Below are positions 1 through 13,557 of a stretch of DNA of 64,000 bases, piece by piece. The stretch is taken from contig NZ_JADLJL010000017.1 of assembly GCF_015680235.1 (NCBI RefSeq), forward strand, positions 32,478 to 96,477, given 5' to 3'. Below the pieces are notes generated by a model. That model made no database searches. It worked only from the letters and a program-made list of their open reading frames with translations, and was not told the origin of the DNA. Position numbers and translations under genes: made by a program. Source of the DNA: Pseudomonas guariconensis (GTDB lineage: Bacteria; Pseudomonadota; Gammaproteobacteria; Pseudomonadales; Pseudomonadaceae). How positions within the stretch are numbered: position 1 is the stretch's first letter; every line of letters begins with the position of its first letter.

Positions 1-558
1 AAGAGCGGCGTTCGCGCTCTGGAATCGAAGTGCAACATCGAAGCAGCCCCAGGTATCCACGGCCAGCGCCGTGGCCGTCAGTCCGACTACGGTACCCAGC
101 TGCGCGAGAAGCAAAAAATTCGTCGTATCTACGGTGTCCTGGAGCGTCAGTTCCGCGGTTACTACCAGCTGGCAGCCTCGAAGAAGGGTGCTACCGGTGA
201 GAACCTGCTGCAACTGCTCGAGTGCCGTCTGGACAACGTCGTCTACCGTATGGGCTTCGGTTCCACTCGTTCGGAATCGCGCCAGCTGGTTTCGCACAAG
301 GCAATCAGCGTCAACGGCAAGACCGTAAACATTCCATCCTACCAAGTTCGTCCGGGTGACGTGGTCGCGGTTCGCGAGAAGTCGCAGAACCAGCTGCGCA
401 TTGTTCAAGCCCTTGAACTGTGCGCCCAGCGTGGCCGAGTTGAGTGGGTTGACGTGGATGCTGCCAAGAAGTCGGGCGTTTTCAAGAACGTTCCTGCTCG
501 CAGCGACCTGTCCGCCGACATCAACGAAAACCTGATTGTCGAGCTCTACTCCAAGTAA
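1..558 (+). CDS. rpsD: 30S ribosomal protein S4 (5' truncated by window edge)
   Basis: Reading frame 1 is open from the first base and gives 185 residues ending at TAA; full-length S4 is about 206 residues, so roughly 20 N-terminal residues lie outside the window. The visible part includes the conserved [19 protein letters not shown] stretch and the S4 RNA-binding domain ([19 protein letters not shown], near residues 84-102 of the visible part). S4 is a primary 16S rRNA-binding protein of the small subunit and usually a translational regulator of its operon. It is followed after 22 bp by rpoA, the standard alpha-operon order. A downstream internal ATG at 250 would give only a fragment and is not the start. 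Confidence 0.97.
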   Translation, partial: KSGVRALESKCNIEAAPGIHGQRRGRQSDYGTQLREKQKIRRIYGVLERQFRGYYQLAASKKGATGENLLQLLECRLDNVVYRMGFGSTRSESRQLVSHKAISVNGKTVNIPSYQVRPGDVVAVREKSQNQLRIVQALELCAQRGRVEWVDVDAAKKSGVFKNVPARSDLSADINENLIVELYSK

Positions 559-580
559 GGGCTAGAAAATAGGTGCATCC

Positions 581-1582
581 ATGCAGATTTCGGTAAATGA
601 GTTCCTGACACCCCGCCACATCGATGTGCAGGTTGTCAGTCCGACCCGCGCCAAGATCACGCTCGAGCCTCTCGAGCGTGGTTTCGGCCATACCCTGGGC
701 AACGCGCTGCGCCGCATCCTGTTGTCCTCCATGCCTGGCTGTGCAGTAGTCGAGGCCGAGATCGATGGCGTACTCCATGAGTACTCCGCGATCGAAGGTG
801 TACAGGAAGACGTCATTGAAATCCTGTTGAACCTCAAAGGCCTGGCCATCAAGCTGCACGGTCGTGACGAAGTTACGCTGACCTTGTCGAAAAAGGGTTC
901 GGGGGTGGTTACCGCTGCCGATATTCAGCTGGATCACGATGTCGAGATCGTCAATCCCGATCACGTAATCGCGAACCTGGCGTCCAACGGCGCCCTGAAC
1001 ATGAAGCTCACCGTAGCTCGTGGTCGCGGTTACGAGCCGGCCGACTCCCGTCAAACCGACGAAGACGAAAGCCGCAGCATCGGCCGTCTGCAGCTGGACG
1101 CTTCGTTCAGCCCGGTGCGTCGTATCGCCTACGTGGTCGAGAACGCCCGTGTTGAACAGCGTACCAACCTGGACAAGCTGGTCATCGACCTGGAAACCAA
1201 CGGTACCCTGGATCCTGAAGAGGCCATCCGTCGTGCCGCGACCATCCTGCAGCAGCAGCTGGCCGCGTTCGTCGACCTCAAAGGTGACAGCGAGCCTGTT
1301 GTAGTCGAGCAGGAAGACGAGATCGATCCGATCCTGCTGCGTCCGGTTGACGATCTGGAACTGACCGTACGTTCGGCCAACTGCCTCAAGGCGGAGAACA
1401 TCTACTACATCGGCGACCTGATTCAGCGTACCGAAGTAGAGCTGTTGAAGACTCCGAACCTGGGCAAGAAGTCCCTGACTGAAATCAAGGACGTCCTGGC
1501 CTCCCGTGGTCTGTCTCTCGGCATGCGCCTCGACAACTGGCCGCCTGCAAGTCTTAAGAAAGACGACAAGGCGACCGCCTGA
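581..1582 (+). CDS. rpoA: DNA-directed RNA polymerase subunit alpha
   Basis: The 333-residue product has the expected length for a Pseudomonas alpha subunit. The N-terminal assembly domain carries the conserved [20 protein letters not shown] block near residues 29-48. After an acidic linker (about residues 235-250), the C-terminal domain has the helix-hairpin-helix region near residues 265-320 ([34 protein letters not shown]) that contacts UP-element DNA and activators. It sits between rpsD and rplQ in the alpha ribosomal-protein operon, so transcription is probably from upstream of the window. Confidence 0.98.
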
Positions 1583-1624
1583 TCGTCGTAATCACCGAAC
1601 GTAGTGTTTGGTAAGGAATGAATC

Positions 1625-2011
1625 ATGCGTCATCGTAAAAGTGGACGTCACCTGAGCCGTACCAGCTCTCACCGCAAGGCTATGTTCCAGAACATGGCAG
1701 TGTCGCTGATCGAGCACGAGCTGATCAAAACCACCCTGCCGAAAGCCAAGGAACTGCGCCGCGTTGCCGAGCCGCTGATCACCCTGGCCAAGGAAGACAG
1801 CGTCGCCAACCGTCGCCTGGCTTTCGACCGTACCCGTTCGAAAGCTGCCGTTGGCAAGCTGTTCAACGACCTGGGCAAGCGCTACGCCACCCGTCAGGGC
1901 GGCTACCTGCGTATCCTGAAGTGCGGTTTCCGCGCTGGCGACAACGCGCCTATGGCGTACGTCGAGCTGGTTGATCGTCCGGTCGGTGGTGCTGTAGAAG
2001 CTGCCGAGTAA
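1625..2011 (+). CDS. rplQ: 50S ribosomal protein L17
   Basis: A 128-residue protein starting [20 protein letters not shown], the signature N-terminus of bacterial L17, with the conserved [20 protein letters not shown] segment near the C-terminus. An AAGGAATGA ribosome-binding region lies just before the ATG. It is the last gene of the alpha operon and is followed by a strong intrinsic terminator, consistent with the operon ending here. Confidence 0.98.
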   Translation: MRHRKSGRHLSRTSSHRKAMFQNMAVSLIEHELIKTTLPKAKELRRVAEPLITLAKEDSVANRRLAFDRTRSKAAVGKLFNDLGKRYATRQGGYLRILKCGFRAGDNAPMAYVELVDRPVGGAVEAAE

Positions 2012-2030
2012 GACATCAGTCTGCTACAAG

Positions 2031-2056
2031 AAACCGGGCCTCGTGCCCGGTTTTTT
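2031..2056 (+). terminator. Intrinsic terminator of the alpha operon
   Basis: Perfect 9-bp inverted repeat AAACCGGGC / GCCCGGTTT with a 5-nt loop, followed directly by Ts, 20 bp after rplQ stops. Confidence 0.93.
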
Positions 2057-2182
2057 GTGCGTGTATGAATTGCTATTTTCTATCGATCTTACTTATTCAA
2101 TGAATTAGTTCTTGTCACCTGGCTCGACCATACTTGTCAGCACGCCGATACAGCGGCAGCCCTAGACTGATAAGGAGAGCCC

Positions 2183-3622
2183 ATGAGCAAGATTCTCACC
2201 ACCGCCAGCGGTGCCCCAGTAGCCGACAACCAGAACTCCCGTTCGGCAGGCCCACGCGGCCCGCTGCTGCTCGACGATTTCCACTTGGTCGAGAAGCTCG
2301 CCCATTTCAACCGCGAGAACATCCCTGAGCGCCGTGTGCATGCCAAGGGATCGGGCGCCTACGGCACCTTCACCGTGACCCGTGACATCACCCAGTACAC
2401 TAGCGCCAAGCTGTTCGACAGCATCGGTAAGCAAACCGAGACCTTCCTTCGTTTCTCTACGGTCGGCGGCGAGCGGGGCTCGGCCGACACCGAGCGTGAC
2501 CCGCGCGGTTTCGCAGTCAAGTTCTACACCGAGGAAGGCAATTGGGACATCGTGGGCAACAACACGCCGGTGTTCTTCATCCGCGATCCGCTCAAGTTCC
2601 CTGACTTCATCCATACCCAGAAGCGCCACCCGCAAAGCAACCTGAAGAATGCCCAGATGATGTGGGATTTCTGGTCCCATTCCCCTGAGGCGCTGCACCA
2701 GGTCACCATCCTGTTCTCCGACCGTGGTATCCCTGACGGGTACCGGCACATGCACGGCTTCGGTAGCCATACCTACAGCCTGATCAATGCCGAGGGCGAG
2801 CGCACCTGGGTCAAATGGCACTTCAAGACCCAGCAGGGCATCAAGAACCTCGCGCCCGCCGAAGCTGCCCGCTTGGCAGGTACTGACCCGGACTACGCCC
2901 AGCGTGACCTGTTCGAAGCCATCGAACGCGGTGACTACCCACGTTGGACCGTGTGCATCCAGGTGATGAGCGAGGCCGAAGCCGCGGGGCGCGCTGAGAA
3001 CCCCTTCGACGTGACCAAGACCTGGTCGCAGAAGGACTACCCGCTGATCGAGGTCGGTGTGCTGGAGCTCAACCGCAACCCGCTCAACTATTTCGCGGAA
3101 GTCGAGCAGGCGGCCTTCGGCCCGAGCAACATGGTTCCGGGTGTCGGCTTGTCGCCGGACCGGATGCTGCAAGGTCGGGTATTCGCCTACGCTGACGCCC
3201 ACCGCTACCGTGTCGGTACCAATCACCAGCAGTTGCCGGTGAATGCCCCGCGCAGCCCGGTGCACAGCTACCAGCGCGATGGTGCGATGGCCTCCGGCAG
3301 CTATGGCGGTGCCCCGAACTATGAGCCCAACAGCTACAGCGACGCGCCTAAGCAATCTCCGCGGCATGCCGAGCCGGCGCTGGCCCTGCAAGGTGCTGCC
3401 GATCGCTACGATCATCGCGAGGACAACGATTACTTCAGCCATGCCGGTGCGTTGTTCCGGCTGATGAATGCTGAGCAGCAAGCTTTGCTCATCAGCAATA
3501 TCGCCGGCGCGATGACCGGGGTCAGCATGGATGTGGTGCAGCGCCAGTTGCAGTACTTCTTCAAGGCGGACCCGGCCTATGGCGAGGGGATCGCCAAGGC
3601 GTTGGGCGTGAATCTCGCCTAA
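2183..3622 (+). CDS. katA: Monofunctional heme catalase KatA
   Basis: A 479-residue small-subunit catalase, which converts hydrogen peroxide to water and oxygen. The distal heme histidine lies in [15 protein letters not shown] (His53), the distal Asn in [10 protein letters not shown], and the proximal heme ligand Tyr336 in the [14 protein letters not shown] motif. There is no signal peptide, so it is cytoplasmic. An AAGGAG ribosome-binding site precedes the ATG at 2183. Gene order rplQ-katA-ferritin matches the P. aeruginosa katA locus. The upstream region is AT-rich around 2065-2105 and could carry OxyR-type control, but no clear four-part OxyR box was seen. Confidence 0.97.
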   Translation: MSKILTTASGAPVADNQNSRSAGPRGPLLLDDFHLVEKLAHFNRENIPERRVHAKGSGAYGTFTVTRDITQYTSAKLFDSIGKQTETFLRFSTVGGERGSADTERDPRGFAVKFYTEEGNWDIVGNNTPVFFIRDPLKFPDFIHTQKRHPQSNLKNAQMMWDFWSHSPEALHQVTILFSDRGIPDGYRHMHGFGSHTYSLINAEGERTWVKWHFKTQQGIKNLAPAEAARLAGTDPDYAQRDLFEAIERGDYPRWTVCIQVMSEAEAAGRAENPFDVTKTWSQKDYPLIEVGVLELNRNPLNYFAEVEQAAFGPSNMVPGVGLSPDRMLQGRVFAYADAHRYRVGTNHQQLPVNAPRSPVHSYQRDGAMASGSYGGAPNYEPNSYSDAPKQSPRHAEPALALQGAADRYDHREDNDYFSHAGALFRLMNAEQQALLISNIAGAMTGVSMDVVQRQLQYFFKADPAYGEGIAKALGVNLA

Positions 3623-3639
3623 GTCGAAGTGATAAGAAG

Positions 3640-3665
3640 AACCGCCCTCATTTGGGCGGTTTTTC
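3640..3665 (+). terminator. Intrinsic terminator after katA
   Basis: 8-bp perfect stem AACCGCCC / GGGCGGTT with a 6-nt loop followed by a T run, 17 bp past the katA stop. It separates katA from the ferritin gene, which therefore needs its own promoter in the 119 bp that follow. Confidence 0.93.
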
Positions 3666-3784
3666 AATGAATATCACTACTGTTTAACCGATTTTTTGCT
3701 TCTAATTGCGCGTTTCTCCGTGACCGCGAGGCAAAGCTGGTTCACACTATTGGCATTGACGCATTCACAGGGAGAAGCAGGGCG

Positions 3785-4249
3785 ATGCAAGGTCACCCGG
3801 ACGTAATCAACTACCTCGTCACGTTGCTGAAGGGCGAACTGGCAGCGCGCGACCAGTACTTCATCCATTCGCGCATGTACGAAGACTGGGGCCTGTCCAA
3901 GCTCTACGAACGTATCAATCACGAAATGGAAGAAGAGACCCAGCACGCCGACGCCCTGATGCGCCGCATCCTCATGCTCGAAGGTACGCCGGACATGCGC
4001 GCCGATGATCTGGAAGTGGGCAGCACTGTGCCCGAGATGATCGAGGCCGACCTCAAGCTCGAGTACAAGGTGCGTGCGGCGCTGTGCAAAGGCATCGAGT
4101 TGTGCGAGCTGCACAAGGACTACATCAGCCGCGACATCCTGCGTGCGCAGTTGGCCGATACCGAGGAAGACCACACCTATTGGCTGGAGAAGCAGCAGGG
4201 GTTGATCAAGGCCATCGGCCTGGAGAACTACCTGCAGTCGCAGATGTAA
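3785..4249 (+). CDS. ftnA: Heme-free bacterial ferritin (annotated bacterioferritin in relatives)
   Basis: A 154-residue four-helix ferritin that oxidises Fe(II) and stores it as a mineral core in a 24-mer shell. Ferroxidase ligands align by position with bacterioferritin: Glu18, Tyr25, Glu51, His54 and the [11 protein letters not shown] segment near 124-134. The heme-ligating Met52 of true bacterioferritin is Thr here (EEETQHAD, residues 49-56). This matches the P. aeruginosa FtnA protein encoded next to katA, long mislabelled BfrA. It lies downstream of katA with its own start region, fitting joint handling of iron and peroxide. The symbol ftnA follows from the missing Met52. Confidence 0.92.
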   Translation: MQGHPDVINYLVTLLKGELAARDQYFIHSRMYEDWGLSKLYERINHEMEEETQHADALMRRILMLEGTPDMRADDLEVGSTVPEMIEADLKLEYKVRAALCKGIELCELHKDYISRDILRAQLADTEEDHTYWLEKQQGLIKAIGLENYLQSQM

Positions 4250-4276
4250 AAGCTGGGCTGCTTTGCAGCCCTTTCG

Positions 4277-4339
4277 CGGCACGAGGCCGCTCCTACAGGA
4301 CAGCGCAAACCGCGGTCTTGTAAGAGCGGCCTCGTGCCG
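4277..4339. repeat. Inverted pair of REP elements
   Basis: A perfect 16-bp inverted match (CGGCACGAGGCCGCTC at 4277-4292 and its complement at 4324-4339) in the convergent gap between ftnA and uvrA. These are the G+C-rich palindromic REPs typical of P. putida intergenic DNA and could also serve as a bidirectional terminator. Confidence 0.85.
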
Positions 4340-4366
4340 TGAAAGGGGCGCAAAACGCCCCCGTCC

Positions 4367-7201
<2,835 letters not shown>

Positions 7202-7330
7202 TGCGGCCTCGCTCGGCGGGCATAAACAAAGGAGTATAAGGCGCGCTGCCAGTACGCGGCAAAGCGTCGCGTGGATGCTGTTACGCTGTCGGACTGATAG
7301 AATCGCCGCCGGTTCACACGAGGTTATTCC

Positions 7331-8725
7331 ATGCACGACACCCACAACGAACGCATGAGTGGCAGCGAAACCCGCGCCGCAAGCGGCCTGGCCCTGGTCT
7401 TTGCCTTTCGTATGCTGGGCATGTTCATGGTTCTGCCTGTGCTGGCCACCTATGGCATGGACTTGGCCGGTGCGACCCCTGCGCTGATCGGCCTGGCCAT
7501 CGGTGCCTATGGCCTGACCCAGGCCGTGCTGCAGATTCCGTTCGGGGTGATTTCCGACCGCATCGGGCGCCGCCCGGTGATTTACCTGGGCCTGGTGGTG
7601 TTCGCCCTCGGCAGCCTGCTGGCGGCCCAGGCCGATTCGATCTGGGGAGTGATCGCCGGGCGCATCCTACAAGGTGCAGGTGCCATCTCGGCGGCGGTCA
7701 TGGCGCTGCTTTCCGACCTGACCCGCGAGCAGCACCGTACCAAGGCCATGGCCATGATCGGCATGAGCATCGGCCTTTCGTTCGCGGTGGCCATGGTCAT
7801 AGGCCCGCTGTTGACCCGTGCCTTTGGCTTGTCAGGATTGTTCCTCGCCACTGCAGGACTTGCCCTGGTCGGCATCGCGTTGATCGCCTTCGTCGTGCCC
7901 AGCGGCCACAAGGCCTTGCAACATCGCGAGTCCGGCGTGGCGCGCCAGGCCCTGGGGCCGACCCTGCGTCATCCGGACCTTCTGCGCCTGGACGTGGGCA
8001 TTTTCGTCCTGCATGCAATCCTCATGGCCAGCTTCGTCGCGCTGCCCCTGGCCTTCGTCGAGCGCGGCGGCCTGCCGAAGGAACAACATTGGTGGGTATA
8101 CCTGACCGCCTTGCTGGTCTCATTTTTTGCAATGATCCCGTTCATCATCTACGGCGAGAAGAAGCGCAAGATGAAGCGTGTGCTGATCGGCGCAGTCAGC
8201 GTGCTAATGGTGGTCGAGCTGTTCTTCTGGCAATGGGCTGACAACTTGCGCGGACTGGTGACCGGCACCGTGGTATTCTTTACGGCATTCAACCTGCTGG
8301 AGGCATCGCTGCCTTCGCTGGTGAGCAAAGTGTCGCCCGCAGGCGGCAAGGGGACGGCGATGGGGGTCTATTCCACCAGCCAGTTCCTCGGTGCTGCCTT
8401 GGGAGGAATCATCGGTGGCTGGTTGTTCCAGCACGGTGGCCTGGGCATGGTGTTCCTCGGTTGCGCAGGGCTGTGTGCCGTGTGGCTGGTGACGGCCTTG
8501 AGCATGAACGAGCCGCCGTACGTGACCAGCCTGCGCATGCCGCTGACGCCGGAGGGTCTCCGGGAGGCCGGCTTGACCGAACGCCTGTTGGCCGTGCCGG
8601 GTGTGACCGACGCCGTGGTGGTGGCAGAAGAAGCCGCCATCTATATCAAACTGGATACGAAAATTTTGGACCGCGCGACCCTCGAGCGTCTGGTGAACCC
8701 AGCCGCTTCGGCGTGCGAAGCCTAG
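7331..8725 (+). CDS. MFS transporter with C-terminal YajR-type domain
   Basis: A 464-residue inner-membrane carrier with the [12 protein letters not shown] loop motif of the major facilitator superfamily after the second membrane segment and about 12 hydrophobic segments through residue ~395. The last ~65 residues (from [15 protein letters not shown]) leave the membrane and resemble the small ferredoxin-like YAM domain of E. coli YajR. The substrate is unknown. It lies 9 bp upstream of ssb and is divergent from uvrA, the same order as in P. aeruginosa. The ATG at 7331 is preceded by a GAGG; an in-frame ATG at 7355 is an alternative start. Confidence 0.88.
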   Translation: MHDTHNERMSGSETRAASGLALVFAFRMLGMFMVLPVLATYGMDLAGATPALIGLAIGAYGLTQAVLQIPFGVISDRIGRRPVIYLGLVVFALGSLLAAQADSIWGVIAGRILQGAGAISAAVMALLSDLTREQHRTKAMAMIGMSIGLSFAVAMVIGPLLTRAFGLSGLFLATAGLALVGIALIAFVVPSGHKALQHRESGVARQALGPTLRHPDLLRLDVGIFVLHAILMASFVALPLAFVERGGLPKEQHWWVYLTALLVSFFAMIPFIIYGEKKRKMKRVLIGAVSVLMVVELFFWQWADNLRGLVTGTVVFFTAFNLLEASLPSLVSKVSPAGGKGTAMGVYSTSQFLGAALGGIIGGWLFQHGGLGMVFLGCAGLCAVWLVTALSMNEPPYVTSLRMPLTPEGLREAGLTERLLAVPGVTDAVVVAEEAAIYIKLDTKILDRATLERLVNPAASACEA

Positions 8726-8734
8726 GAGAACGTT

Positions 8735-9274
8735 ATGGCCCGTGGGGTTAACAAAGTCATTCTGGTCGGCACCTGCGGTCAGGATCCCGAAGTCCGCTAC
8801 CTGCCCAACGGTAACGCCGTGACCAACCTGAGCCTGGCCACCAGCGAGCAGTGGACCGACAAGCAGTCCGGCCAGAAGGTCGAGCGTACCGAATGGCACC
8901 GCGTGGCTCTGTTCGGCAAGGTCGCCGAGATCGCCGGCGAGTACCTGCGCAAAGGTTCGCAGTGCTACATCGAAGGCAAGCTGCAGACCCGCGAGTGGGA
9001 AAAAGACGGCATCAAGCGCTATACCACCGAAATCATCGTCGACATCAACGGCACCATGCAGCTGCTCGGCGGCCGTCCGCAGAACCAGCAGGGCGGTGAT
9101 CCGTACAACCAGGGTGGTGGCAACTACAACCAGGGCGGTCAGCAGCAGTACAACCAGGCCCCTCGCCAGCAGGCTCCGCGTCCGCAGCAGGCCCCGCAGC
9201 GTCCTGCACCGCAGCAGCCAGCTCCGCAGCCGGCGGCTGACTTCGACAGTTTCGATGACGATATTCCGTTCTGA
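8735..9274 (+). CDS. ssb: Single-stranded DNA-binding protein
   Basis: A 179-residue SSB. The N-terminal OB fold ([21 protein letters not shown], then [21 protein letters not shown]) occupies about residues 1-110. A Gln/Asn/Pro/Gly-rich low-complexity linker follows, ending in the acidic tip DSFDDDIPF that recruits replication and repair partners. It starts 9 bp after the MFS gene with a CTAGGAGAAC ribosome-binding site. It coats single-stranded DNA in replication, recombination and repair. Confidence 0.97.
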   Translation: MARGVNKVILVGTCGQDPEVRYLPNGNAVTNLSLATSEQWTDKQSGQKVERTEWHRVALFGKVAEIAGEYLRKGSQCYIEGKLQTREWEKDGIKRYTTEIIVDINGTMQLLGGRPQNQQGGDPYNQGGGNYNQGGQQQYNQAPRQQAPRPQQAPQRPAPQQPAPQPAADFDSFDDDIPF

Positions 9275-9304
9275 TTCGAACGGTTAGGCATCACGTCAGA
9301 CTAG

Positions 9305-9333
9305 AAACCCGGAGCAACCGCTCCGGGTTTTTT
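9305..9333 (+). terminator. Intrinsic terminator after ssb
   Basis: 11-bp perfect stem AAACCCGGAGC / GCTCCGGGTTT with a 4-nt loop and a following T run. The next ~200 bp to fdnG hold no gene and should contain the formate dehydrogenase promoter. Confidence 0.93.
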
Positions 9334-9537
9334 CATGTTCTGAATTTTGGTTGGCTACAGGTTCGCGTTAGCCATCGATGGTGAGGTCCCGCGATCGCTT
9401 CATACCTGACCCACGTCATCGCACATTCCTGATTCTTGACTAGAGTTACAGGTTGGTGGCCATCCCGATGGCCGCTACCGTGAGTCCTAGAGGCGCCGGC
9501 ACGTTCCAGGCGCCCAGAACCTGATCAGGAGTGCACG

Positions 9538-12500
9538 ATGGACCTCAACCGTCGGCAATTCTTCAAGGTCGCCGCCGTCGGCCTTGGAGGCTCGAGCCTT
9601 GCGGCGTTGGGCATGGCCCCTACGCCTGCGTTCGCCGAGCAGGTGCGTCACTTCAAGTTGGCGCATACCAAAGAAACCCGCAACACCTGCCCCTACTGCT
9701 CGGTCGGCTGCGGCCTGATCATGTACAGCCAGGGCGATGCGGGCAAGAACGTCAAGCAGAACATCATCCACATCGAGGGCGACGCGGACCACCCGGTCAA
9801 CCGCGGCACCCTGTGCCCGAAGGGCGCCGGGCTGCTGGACTTCATCCACAGCCCCAACCGTCTGCAGTACCCCGAGGTGCGCAAGCCAGGCAGCAAGGAA
9901 TGGACTCGGATCAGCTGGGACGAGGCGCTCGATCGCATCGCCGACCTGATGAAGAAGGACCGCGACGCCAATTTCATCGAGAAGAACGACCAAGGCCAGA
10001 CGGTCAACCGTTGGCTCACTGTGGGCTTCCTCGCCGCGTCGGCCGCCTCCAGCGAGGCCGGCTATCTGACGCACAAGGTGGTCCGTTCGCTGGGTGTACT
10101 GGGGTTCGATAACCAAGCGCGTGTCTGACACGGCCCGACGGTGGCAAGTCTTGCCCCGACGTATGGCCGTGGCGCCATGACCAATCACTGGTCTGACATC
10201 GCCAACGCGAACCTGGTCCTGGTGATGGGTGGCAACGCAGCAGAAGCGCACCCGTGCGGCTTCAAGTGGGTGACCGAGGCCAAGGCGCACAACAAGGCGC
10301 GGCTGATCGTGGTCGACCCGCGATTCACGCGTACCGCCTCGGTGGCGGACTACTATGCGCCGATCCGCACCGGTACTGATATCGCCTTCATGGGCGGGCT
10401 GATCAACTACCTGCTGAGCAACGACAAGATCCAGCACGAATACGTGCGCAACTACACCGACGTGTCGTTCATCGTCAACGAAGGCTATGGCTTCGAAGAT
10501 GGGTTGTTCAGCGGCTACGACGCGGACAAGCGCATCTATGCCGACAAGTCCGGCTGGGGCTACGAGCTCGGCGAAGACGGCTTCGCCAAGGTCGACCCGA
10601 CCCTGCAGCACCCGCGTTGCGTCTTCCAATTGATGAAGCAGCACTACAGCCGCTACACCCCGGAAGTGGCGAGCATGACCTGTGGCATGCCCCAGGACGC
10701 CATGATGAAGATCTGGGAAGAGATCGCCACCTGCTCGCAACCGGGCAAGACCATGACGATCCTCTACGCGCTGGGCTGGACACAGCACTCGATCGGTGCG
10801 CAGATCATCCGCAGTGCAGCCATGGTCCAGCTGCTGCTGGGCAACGTCGGTATGCCGGGAGGTGGGGTCAACGCACTGCGTGGGCACTCCAATATCCAGG
10901 GCCTGACCGACCTGGGGCTGCTGTCCAACTCGCTGCCTGGCTACCTGACCCTGGCCGGCGACGCCGAGCAGGACTACGCCACCTTCATCGACAAGCGTGC
11001 CTCGAAGCCGCTGCGCCCAGGGCAGCTGTCCTACTGGCAGAACTACGGCAAGTTCCATGTCAGCCTGATGAAGGCCTGGTATGGCGCCAACGCCACCGCC
11101 GAGAACGACTGGGGCTATGAGTGGCTGCCCAAGCTGGACGTCGGCGCCTACGACGTGTTGCGCATGTTCGAGATGATGGGGCAGGGCAAGGTCAACGGCT
11201 ATATGTGCCAGGGCTTCAACCCCATCGCCGCATTGCCGGACAAGAACCGCGTCACCGCCGCGCTGGCCAAGCTCAAGTGGCTGGTGGTGATGGACCCGCT
11301 GGCCACCGAAACGTCCGAGTTCTGGCGCAACGCCGGCCCGTTCAACGACGTCGACACAACCAACATCCAGACCGAGGTGTTCCGCCTGCCCACCACGTGT
11401 TTTGCCGAGGAGGACGGCTCGCTGGTCAACAGCAGCCGATGGCTGCAGTGGCACTGGAAGGGTGCCGACGGCCCGGGCCAGACCCGCACCGATGTGCAGA
11501 TCATGAGCGAACTGTTCCTGCGCCTGCGCCATCGCTACAAGGCAGAGGGCGGCGCCTACCCCGACCCGATGCTCAACATCAGCTGGCCCTACAAGATTCC
11601 TGAAGAGCCATCCCCGGAGGAGCTGGCCAAGGAAATGAACGGCTGGGCGATCACCGACCAGGTCGATGCCGCCGGCGCTACGCTCAAGGCCGGCCAGCAG
11701 CTTTCCGGCTTCGGCCAGCTCAAGGACGACGGCAGCACCGCGTCCGGCTGCTGGATCTTCGCCGGCAGCTGGACCGAGCAGGGCAACCAGATGGCCCGGC
11801 GCGACAACAGCGACCCCTACGGCATGCACCATGTGCAGAACTGGGCCTGGGCGTGGCCTGCCAACCGGCGCATCCTCTACAACCGTGCCTCCAGCGACCC
11901 GCAAGGCAAGCCGTGGGACCCGGAGAAAAAACGCCTGGTGTGGTGGAACGGCAAGGCCTGGACCGGCACCGACGTGCCGGACTTCAAGGTCGATTCGCCG
12001 CCGGAGGCCGGGATGAACCCGTTCATCATGAACCCCGAAGGTGTGGCGCGGTTCTTCGCCATCGACAAGATGGCCGAGGGGCCGTTCCCCGAACACTACG
12101 AGCCGTTCGAGACGCCCATCGGCATCAACCCGCTGAACCCGCAGAACAAGCAGGCCACCAGCAACCCGGCTGGGCGGGTCTTCGACTCGGTGTGGGACAC
12201 CCTCGGCAAGGCCGACGAGTTCCCCTACGCGGCCACCACCTACCGGCTGACCGAGCACTTCCACTTCTGGAGCAAGCATTGCCGCCTCAACGCCATTGCC
12301 CAGCCCGAGCAATTCGTCGAGATCGGCGAAGTGCTGGCCAATGAGAAGGGCATCAAGGCGGGCGACCGGGTGCGGGTCAGCTCCAAGCGGGGGCATATCG
12401 AGGCAGTGGCGGTGGTGACCAAGCGGATCCGCCCGCTGAAGGTCAACAACCAGACCGTCCACCACGTGGGTATCCCGTTGCACTGGGGCTTCACCGGTAT

Positions 12501-12606
12501 CACCCGGCATGGCTACCTGACCAACACCCTGGTGCCGTTCCTGGGCGATGGCAACACCCAGACACCGGAGTCCAAGTCGTTCCTCGTCAACGTGGAGAAA
12601 ATCTAA
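9538..12606 (+). CDS. fdnG: Formate dehydrogenase major subunit, selenoprotein (in-frame UGA = Sec197)
   Basis: A single 1022-residue protein if the in-frame TGA at 10126-10128 is read as selenocysteine (ARV-U-HGPTVAS, residue 197), the molybdenum/tungsten ligand position of E. coli FdnG/FdoG. The frame is the same on both sides, and a SECIS hairpin follows. The N-terminus MDLNRRQFFK is a twin-arginine signal, so the enzyme is exported folded to the periplasmic face. CPYCSVGC...LCPKG binds a 4Fe-4S cluster, and molybdopterin-guanine-dinucleotide-binding regions follow. It oxidises formate to CO2 and passes electrons through FdxH and FdoI to quinone. It heads a cluster that also carries all genes for Sec insertion except selD. 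Confidence 0.96.
10129..10171 (+). promoter_or_regulatory. Bacterial SECIS element of fdnG
   Basis: Immediately after the UGA codon, CACGGCC (10129-10135) pairs with GGCCGTG (10165-10171). Inside are ACG/CGT and the apical stem GGCA/TGCC (10143-10146, 10152-10155) closing the loop AGTCT, similar to the AGGUCU-type apical loop bound by SelB in E. coli. It lies within the coding sequence and would recruit SelB with Sec-tRNA. Confidence 0.88.
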
Positions 12607-13557
12607 ATGGCCCAGCAAGACATCATCGCCCGCTCGGCCACCACGACCGTACCCCCTTCGGTACGCCAGCAACAGGAAGTGGCCAAGCTGATCGACACCA
12701 CCAAGTGCATCGGCTGCAAGGCCTGCCAGGTGGCGTGCTCGGAGTGGAACGAACTGCGTGACGAGGTCGGCCACAACCATGGCTCCTACGACAACCCTCA
12801 GGACCTGACCGCCGACACCTGGACCCTGATGCGCTTCACCGAGCACGAGCGCGACGACGGCAACCTGGAATGGCTGATCCGCAAGGATGGCTGCATGCAT
12901 TGCGCCGAGCCTGGTTGCCTGAAGGCCTGCCCGAGCCCGGGGGCGATCATCAAGCACGCCAACGGCATCGTCGACTTCAACCAGGACCATTGCATCGGCT
13001 GCGGCTATTGCATCACCGGCTGCCCGTTCAATATCCCGCGTATCTCGCAGAAGGACCACAAGGCCTACAAGTGCAGCCTGTGTTCCGACCGTGTGGCCGT
13101 GGGGTTGGAGCCGGCCTGCGTGAAGACCTGCCCGACCGGGGCGATCGTCTTCGGCAGCAAGGACGAGATGAAGGTGCATGCCGCCGAGCGCATCGTCGAC
13201 CTCAAGTCCCGTGGTTACGATAACGCCGGGCTGTACGACCCGGACGGCGTCGGTGGCACCCATGTGATGTACGTGCTGCACCATGCCGATACGCCCACGT
13301 TGTACGCCGGCTTGCCCGACCAGCCGGTGATCAGCCCCCTGGTGGGGTTGTGGAAGGGCATCAGCAAGCCATTGGCATTGCTGGCCATGGGCGCGGCGGT
13401 GTTGGCCGGGTTCTTCCATTACGTACGGGTCGGCCCACAGCGGGTCGAGGAGCAAGACCACCCGGCAGCGGGCGAAGACGGCGTGCATCAGGTGGACCCG
13501 TCGGTCCATGTCTATGATCCGACCAAGCCCGGTGGGCAAGGGGAGCCACGGCCATGA
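12607..13557 (+). CDS. fdxH: Formate dehydrogenase iron-sulfur (beta) subunit
   Basis: A 316-residue ferredoxin-like subunit directly following fdnG with no gap. Cysteine groups [44 protein letters not shown] and [17 protein letters not shown] supply four 4Fe-4S clusters. A single C-terminal membrane segment (about residues 255-275, [22 protein letters not shown]) anchors it facing the periplasm. It transfers electrons from FdnG to the cytochrome b subunit. Confidence 0.96.
   Translation: MAQQDIIARSATTTVPPSVRQQQEVAKLIDTTKCIGCKACQVACSEWNELRDEVGHNHGSYDNPQDLTADTWTLMRFTEHERDDGNLEWLIRKDGCMHCAEPGCLKACPSPGAIIKHANGIVDFNQDHCIGCGYCITGCPFNIPRISQKDHKAYKCSLCSDRVAVGLEPACVKTCPTGAIVFGSKDEMKVHAAERIVDLKSRGYDNAGLYDPDGVGGTHVMYVLHHADTPTLYAGLPDQPVISPLVGLWKGISKPLALLAMGAAVLAGFFHYVRVGPQRVEEQDHPAAGEDGVHQVDPSVHVYDPTKPGGQGEPRP

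Noticed and set aside
2065..2105. OxyR binding site upstream of katA
   Set aside because: The region is AT-rich with CTAT/ATCGAT elements, but the four-part spaced OxyR pattern is not convincing by eye.
2162..3667. 501-codon open frame opposite katA
   Set aside because: Antisense shadow; katA has complete catalase motifs, a ribosome-binding site and a terminator.
7202..7330. LexA box between uvrA and the MFS gene
   Set aside because: Only a CTGT half-site at ~7278 was seen, without the matching ACAG at the correct distance.
10126..10128. Premature stop or frameshift splitting formate dehydrogenase
   Set aside because: The frame is continuous across the TGA, the surrounding ARV-U-HGPTVAS matches the Sec site of FdnG, and a SECIS hairpin plus selA, selB and tRNA-Sec are present.
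9487..13539. 1350-codon open frame on the minus strand opposite fdnG-fdxH
   Set aside because: Antisense shadow of high-GC coding sequence; no family resemblance, while the plus-strand genes have clear motifs.
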